From the NCBI RefSeq assembly GCF_016908415.1, contig NZ_JAFBDW010000001.1, forward strand, positions 434,001 to 498,000: 64,000 nucleotides of DNA, written 5' to 3'. Below, piece by piece: positions 60,883 to 64,000 of this stretch; position 1 is the stretch's first letter, and every line of letters starts with the position of its first letter. The translations under genes were made by a program, and so were the position numbers. The DNA comes from Caldicoprobacter guelmensis. GTDB taxonomy: Bacteria > Bacillota > Clostridia > Caldicoprobacterales > Caldicoprobacteraceae. The notes below the pieces were generated by a model, which saw nothing but the letters and a program-made list of their open reading frames with translations, was not told the origin of the DNA and did not search any database.

Positions 60883-62985
60883 GTGGCAAACATATCGACT
60901 ACTGTAAAATTTTCTCGTTTAAACAGCATAAGCAATAAACTGATAGCAGCGTTTCTCATGATGATTATCCCCATCTCCATCCTGGGTTATTACTCTAAAG
61001 ACAAAGCGGAAAAGGCTATACAGCAGACAGCAGCCCATTCCACCATTCAAACCATGGAACAGATGGCACAGTATTTCAGCCTTGTTTTATCAAGCGTTGA
61101 GGAAATATCCATGCAAATATTTACCAACAAGGATATCCAAGACTTTTTTTTAATCAAAGATGACCAATTAAATACATATGAATTTCTTCAAATGAGACAA
61201 AAAATTCAATCTACATTGGGCAACTATACCATGAACAATAAATTTATCGATAGCATAATCATTTTAATCGATGAACGGCGCAGCATAACTGCTGGAAAAG
61301 TTTCTTTTTCCAGTTTAAATTTTGAAGACATAAAAAATGCAGAGTGGTATAAAGCCGCTATCGAAGAGAATGGTAAAATCATATGGCGAGGCAGTCATCC
61401 AGAATTGGACACCAGCGCTACCACCAAAACCGAATACTGTATGTCAGGCATTCGAGCTATAAAACACCTATCCAGCGGAAACATCATTGGAGTATTAGTA
61501 ATAGACGTGAAATACGTGTCCATTATGGACATATTGAAGAATGCAAAACTGGGCTCAAGAGGTGAAATTCACTTAATTGGGCCCGACGGCCATACCTTAA
61601 GCTCAGAAACCGGTGAACAGATAAATGAAGAAGAATCGGTAACCACTCACAAAATTACAGAGCACGACTTTTATCAGGATATAATCTCTTCGGAAGAACC
61701 TGCTGGCTACAAAGAAGTTGACCATCACGGCCAAAAATGGCTGATGATCTATAACAGGATTGGAAAAACGGGATATACCTTGGTTGGCCTTATACCCAAT
61801 TCGGTGCTTCTGGCCGCTACTTATGGAATTGCAAGAACCACTATTTTATTAATGGCGTTTGCCTGTATATTTGCACTGATAGTCGGCCTATATATGTCCA
61901 ACAGTATGGGCCGTACCATAGTGAGAATCATTAACGCTGCCGAAAAAGTTGCCATGGGCGACCTAACGGTAAATCCCGTATCCAAGCGCAAGGACGAACT
62001 TGGCGTCCTTACAAGAAGCATTAACTCCATGATATCTAACATGCGTCAGCTCATACAGCAGACTGCTGCTCTCGCACAGAAAGTGGTAGATTCTTCAAAT
62101 ACAGTAGCCTCAACCTCACAACAGCTTTCGGCATCTTCCCATGAGATTGCTAAAGCGGTTCAAGAAATCGCTCAAGGTGCAGCTGAACAAGCATCAGATG
62201 CAGAACAAGGCGTACAAAAAATGGAAATGTTGGCCGCTAAAATCAACAGCGTCTCTGAGAATGCAAAGGAAATAAATCATCTATCGAAAGAAACGCTAAA
62301 TCTAACTCAGCAAGGGCTTAATGCCGTAGAACAGCTAGAGCAAAAAGCCCAGCAAACCACCGCTATAACCCATGAAATATTGGCAGACATAGACAACCTC
62401 AACCAGCACTCGCAGGCCATAGGAAAAATAATTAAAGTAATTGACAACATAGCTGACCAGACCAACTTACTCGCTTTGAATGCGGCAATAGAGGCTGCGC
62501 GGGCCGGAGAAATGGGCAGAGGGTTCGCTGTAGTGGCCAATGAAATAAGGAAACTTGCTGAGCAGTCAATGGCTGCCACACGAGAGATCACAACTATTAT
62601 CAAAAACACGCAACAACAGACTGCCCAGACCGTCAAACGAGCTAAAAATGCCGAAGAAATTGTAAAATCACAAAATGAAGCCGTAGTTGCTACTATATCG
62701 GCTTTCAAACAGATAGCGGCATCGGCTGAAACGTTAGCTGGCCGAGTTGAGCAAATAATACATGAAGTCATCGAAATGGAAAATGACAAGAATCAGGCAG
62801 TATTAGCAATGCAGAACATATCGGCTGTATCCCAAGAAACGGCAGCTTCATCTCAGGAGGTAACAGCCTCCACGGAAGAGCAATTATCAGGAGTAGAGCA
62901 ATTGGCTTCTTATGCCGAAGAGTTAAATTATGCTGCGCAGGAATTGATGCAAGCCATCAGCAAATTTAAAATAGAACAAAATTAA
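60883..62985 (+). CDS. Methyl-accepting chemotaxis protein with Cache-type sensor
   Basis: 700 residues. Membrane segments near 18-36 and 305-335 flank a large Cache-like sensing domain (SIIILIDERRSITAGKV, GEIHLIGPDGHTLSS). Then HAMP (IINAAEKVAMGDLTVNP) and the MCP coiled-coil signalling domain with the hairpin tip region DQTNLLALNAAIEAARAGEM. A late pair of glutamine/glutamate sites can be methylated. Soluble chemoattractant is unknown. The GTG start is 2 bases after AAAGG; a stronger AAAGGAGGG at 60841 is separated from it by a hairpin GCAAGGG..CCCTTGC, suggesting the hairpin brings that site close. Confidence 0.94.
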   Translation: MANISTTVKFSRLNSISNKLIAAFLMMIIPISILGYYSKDKAEKAIQQTAAHSTIQTMEQMAQYFSLVLSSVEEISMQIFTNKDIQDFFLIKDDQLNTYEFLQMRQKIQSTLGNYTMNNKFIDSIIILIDERRSITAGKVSFSSLNFEDIKNAEWYKAAIEENGKIIWRGSHPELDTSATTKTEYCMSGIRAIKHLSSGNIIGVLVIDVKYVSIMDILKNAKLGSRGEIHLIGPDGHTLSSETGEQINEEESVTTHKITEHDFYQDIISSEEPAGYKEVDHHGQKWLMIYNRIGKTGYTLVGLIPNSVLLAATYGIARTTILLMAFACIFALIVGLYMSNSMGRTIVRIINAAEKVAMGDLTVNPVSKRKDELGVLTRSINSMISNMRQLIQQTAALAQKVVDSSNTVASTSQQLSASSHEIAKAVQEIAQGAAEQASDAEQGVQKMEMLAAKINSVSENAKEINHLSKETLNLTQQGLNAVEQLEQKAQQTTAITHEILADIDNLNQHSQAIGKIIKVIDNIADQTNLLALNAAIEAARAGEMGRGFAVVANEIRKLAEQSMAATREITTIIKNTQQQTAQTVKRAKNAEEIVKSQNEAVVATISAFKQIAASAETLAGRVEQIIHEVIEMENDKNQAVLAMQNISAVSQETAASSQEVTASTEEQLSGVEQLASYAEELNYAAQELMQAISKFKIEQN

Positions 62986-63010
62986 AGGGAGCAAACAAGT
63001 GCTCCCTTTA
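62983..63010. terminator. Terminator after the chemoreceptor gene
   Basis: TAAAGGGAGCA, a short loop, TGCTCCCTTTA followed by ATCTTTTTT. It overlaps the 3' end of the convergent membrane-protein gene. Confidence 0.85.
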
Positions 63011-63496
63011 ATCTTTTTTATAGTTTGTTTTTGTTGTGTCTCTTCTATCATGCCGATCCAGTGAACCAAGCCCCACCATCACGGGTGCAACAATCATTAC
63101 CATGGTAATTATAAAAAACAAGACTCTCCATATCTCCGGATGAATATACCTATATAATTCTCTGCTGATTGTAACGGCAAGCGACAAAATAGAAGGCGCT
63201 TGGCCCAACAATCCCACTATAAACCCGGCTACGGCATTCTTACAAGTGCTTAAAGCACCAAAAGTCTTGCCATACTGAAACATCAGTACATAATACGGGA
63301 TAATCAAGATCACCATCACGAGCCATACCGGCAACGGTATGGGAACCCCTATCTTCCTTAGCATTAATGCTGCCTCGAATAGCAAAAAGACGGCCACACC
63401 GCCCAGCCCCATCAACATAGCATTCAAAAGGGCCAGCCGCATTCCCTCAACAACACAACGTCCTGTCCGAGGAAACCACCTTTCCACTAACCTCAT
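63008..63496 (-). CDS. Small membrane protein of unknown function
   Basis: 162 residues from the ATG at 63496, 8 bases after GGGAG; an earlier start exists but has no site. Four hydrophobic segments (about 25-42, 50-70, 85-105, 120-142). No family recognised. It follows the xylulokinase fragment by about 30 bases on the same strand, so it could be in the same operon. Confidence 0.65.
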   Translation of the reverse strand: MRLVERWFPRTGRCVVEGMRLALLNAMLMGLGGVAVFLLFEAALMLRKIGVPIPLPVWLVMVILIIPYYVLMFQYGKTFGALSTCKNAVAGFIVGLLGQAPSILSLAVTISRELYRYIHPEIWRVLFFIITMVMIVAPVMVGLGSLDRHDRRDTTKTNYKKD

Positions 63497-63524
63497 CTTA
63501 AAAGCTCCCAGCACGCCTTACAAA

Positions 63525-64000
63525 TTACACCAATCCACTCAATTCGCGTTCAATTTGAGCAACCTTTAAATAGCTGTCCTTTAAAGAATAATATAGCTGT
63601 TTATACACCTCATAATATCTATTGTATATCTTTACATTATCCTCGATGGGATACTGCACTCCAACCCGTTTGATTGCCACTTCGCACGCCTCAGGTACGC
63701 TGCTGTAGACGCCGGTTCCGACACCAGCAAGTAGTGCAGCCCCAAAGGCAGGACCTTCAGTGGAATTGATAGTAGTGATTGGGCTGTTGAATACATCAGC
63801 CTGTATCTGTCGCCAGAGTTTGCTCTTTCCCCCACCACCGGAGGCTCGTACTTCGGATACCTCTACGCCCATCTCCTTAATTATTTCGAGACAATCCCTG
63901 AGGCTATACGCCACTCCCTCCATGACGGCACGGATCATCTCATTTCTGCCGTGCTTGGCGGACAAACCAAAAAATACGCCCTTAGCATAGGGGTCAAGAT
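63525..64000 (-). CDS. Xylulokinase-type FGGY kinase, C-terminal part, partial
   Basis: Open to the right edge; about 158 residues of the C-terminus are inside the window. The frame runs into DPYAKGVFFGLSAKHGRNE and on through MEGVAYSLRDCLEII, VRASGGGGKSKLWRQIQADVFN and TINSTEGPAFGAALLAGVGTG, the ATP-binding end of FGGY kinases, closest to XylB. Probably phosphorylates xylulose or a related pentulose. Upstream part and substrate-determining regions are not visible, so specificity is uncertain. Confidence 0.85.
   Translation of the reverse strand, partial: LDPYAKGVFFGLSAKHGRNEMIRAVMEGVAYSLRDCLEIIKEMGVEVSEVRASGGGGKSKLWRQIQADVFNSPITTINSTEGPAFGAALLAGVGTGVYSSVPEACEVAIKRVGVQYPIEDNVKIYNRYYEVYKQLYYSLKDSYLKVAQIERELSGLV

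Noticed and set aside
1..64000. CRISPR arrays, prophage genes, insertion sequences
   Set aside because: No regularly spaced repeats, integrase, transposase or capsid-type gene was seen on either strand.

Overview
The window looks like a chromosome segment of an anaerobic, carbohydrate-fermenting member of the Clostridia (Bacillota), possibly thermophilic. The basis is the gene content: a T-box leader, a THF riboswitch with an ECF-type FolT, a CtsR-type heat-shock operator, GlpP antiterminator, a DUF4364 protein, an HPr-like protein, CoA-activase/DUF2229 proteins, a VanW protein, strong AGGAGG ribosome-binding sites and frequent GTG/TTG starts. The exact genus is inference. No transposase, phage gene or CRISPR array was seen.

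Layout. 1-5.5 kb: most of a giant cyclic-glucan-synthase-type protein (cut by the left edge). 5.6-11.3 kb: a minus-strand redox/catabolic cluster (old-yellow-enzyme type reductase, FrdA-like flavoprotein, LacI regulator, zinc alcohol dehydrogenase) of unknown substrate. 11.4-14.3 kb: small membrane proteins, an AP-endonuclease-2-fold sugar isomerase/epimerase and a lipoprotein. 14.5-16.4 kb: tRNA-Val and lipB-lipA. 16.4-16.7 kb: a highly structured intergenic element. 16.7-24.0 kb: L-rhamnose utilisation (rhaB, an ASRT-family protein, rhaI, a truncated ADP-ribosylglycohydrolase-like protein, GH78 rhamnosidase). 24.4-26.2 kb: an antiporter C-terminal remnant, a YfbR-like nucleotidase, and THF riboswitch-folT. 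26.2-33.3 kb: CapA-like protein, TGS-uridine-kinase-like protein, VanW protein, LonB-like protease. 33.5-36.6 kb: unknown proteins and a GH172 enzyme on the plus strand. 36.7-41.3 kb: nitroreductase, frameshifted glpK, glpP, acyl-CoA synthetase. 41.3-42.2 kb: an RNA-rich block (T-box leader, tRNA-Glu, tRNA-Gln, 6S RNA). 42.3-45.9 kb: a five-gene CoA-activase-like cluster. 46.2-46.9 kb: HPr-like protein without the phosphoryl-acceptor His, plus DUF4364. 47.0-50.6 kb: CtsR-boxed dnaJ-like/clpB operon. 50.7-54.8 kb: ABC-class ATPase, thiI, nifS-like cysteine desulfurase. 54.9-60.6 kb: membrane proteins, HtrA protease and a two-component system. 60.9-64 kb: chemoreceptor, membrane protein and the end of a xylulokinase.

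How they fit together. The sugar genes (rhamnosidase to rhamnulose kinase, GH172, glycerol and xylulose kinases) point to a plant or microbial polysaccharide degrader. The rhamnose operon lacks its aldolase and transporter here. thiI and the adjacent desulfurase form a tRNA-sulfur module. The most unusual points are the T-box leader directly in front of an acyl-CoA synthetase, the ASRT-family protein inside a rhamnose operon, the headless ADP-ribosylglycohydrolase, the His-less HPr, the 67-nt three-way-junction-like element at 16.56-16.63 kb, and the one-base frameshift in glpK.
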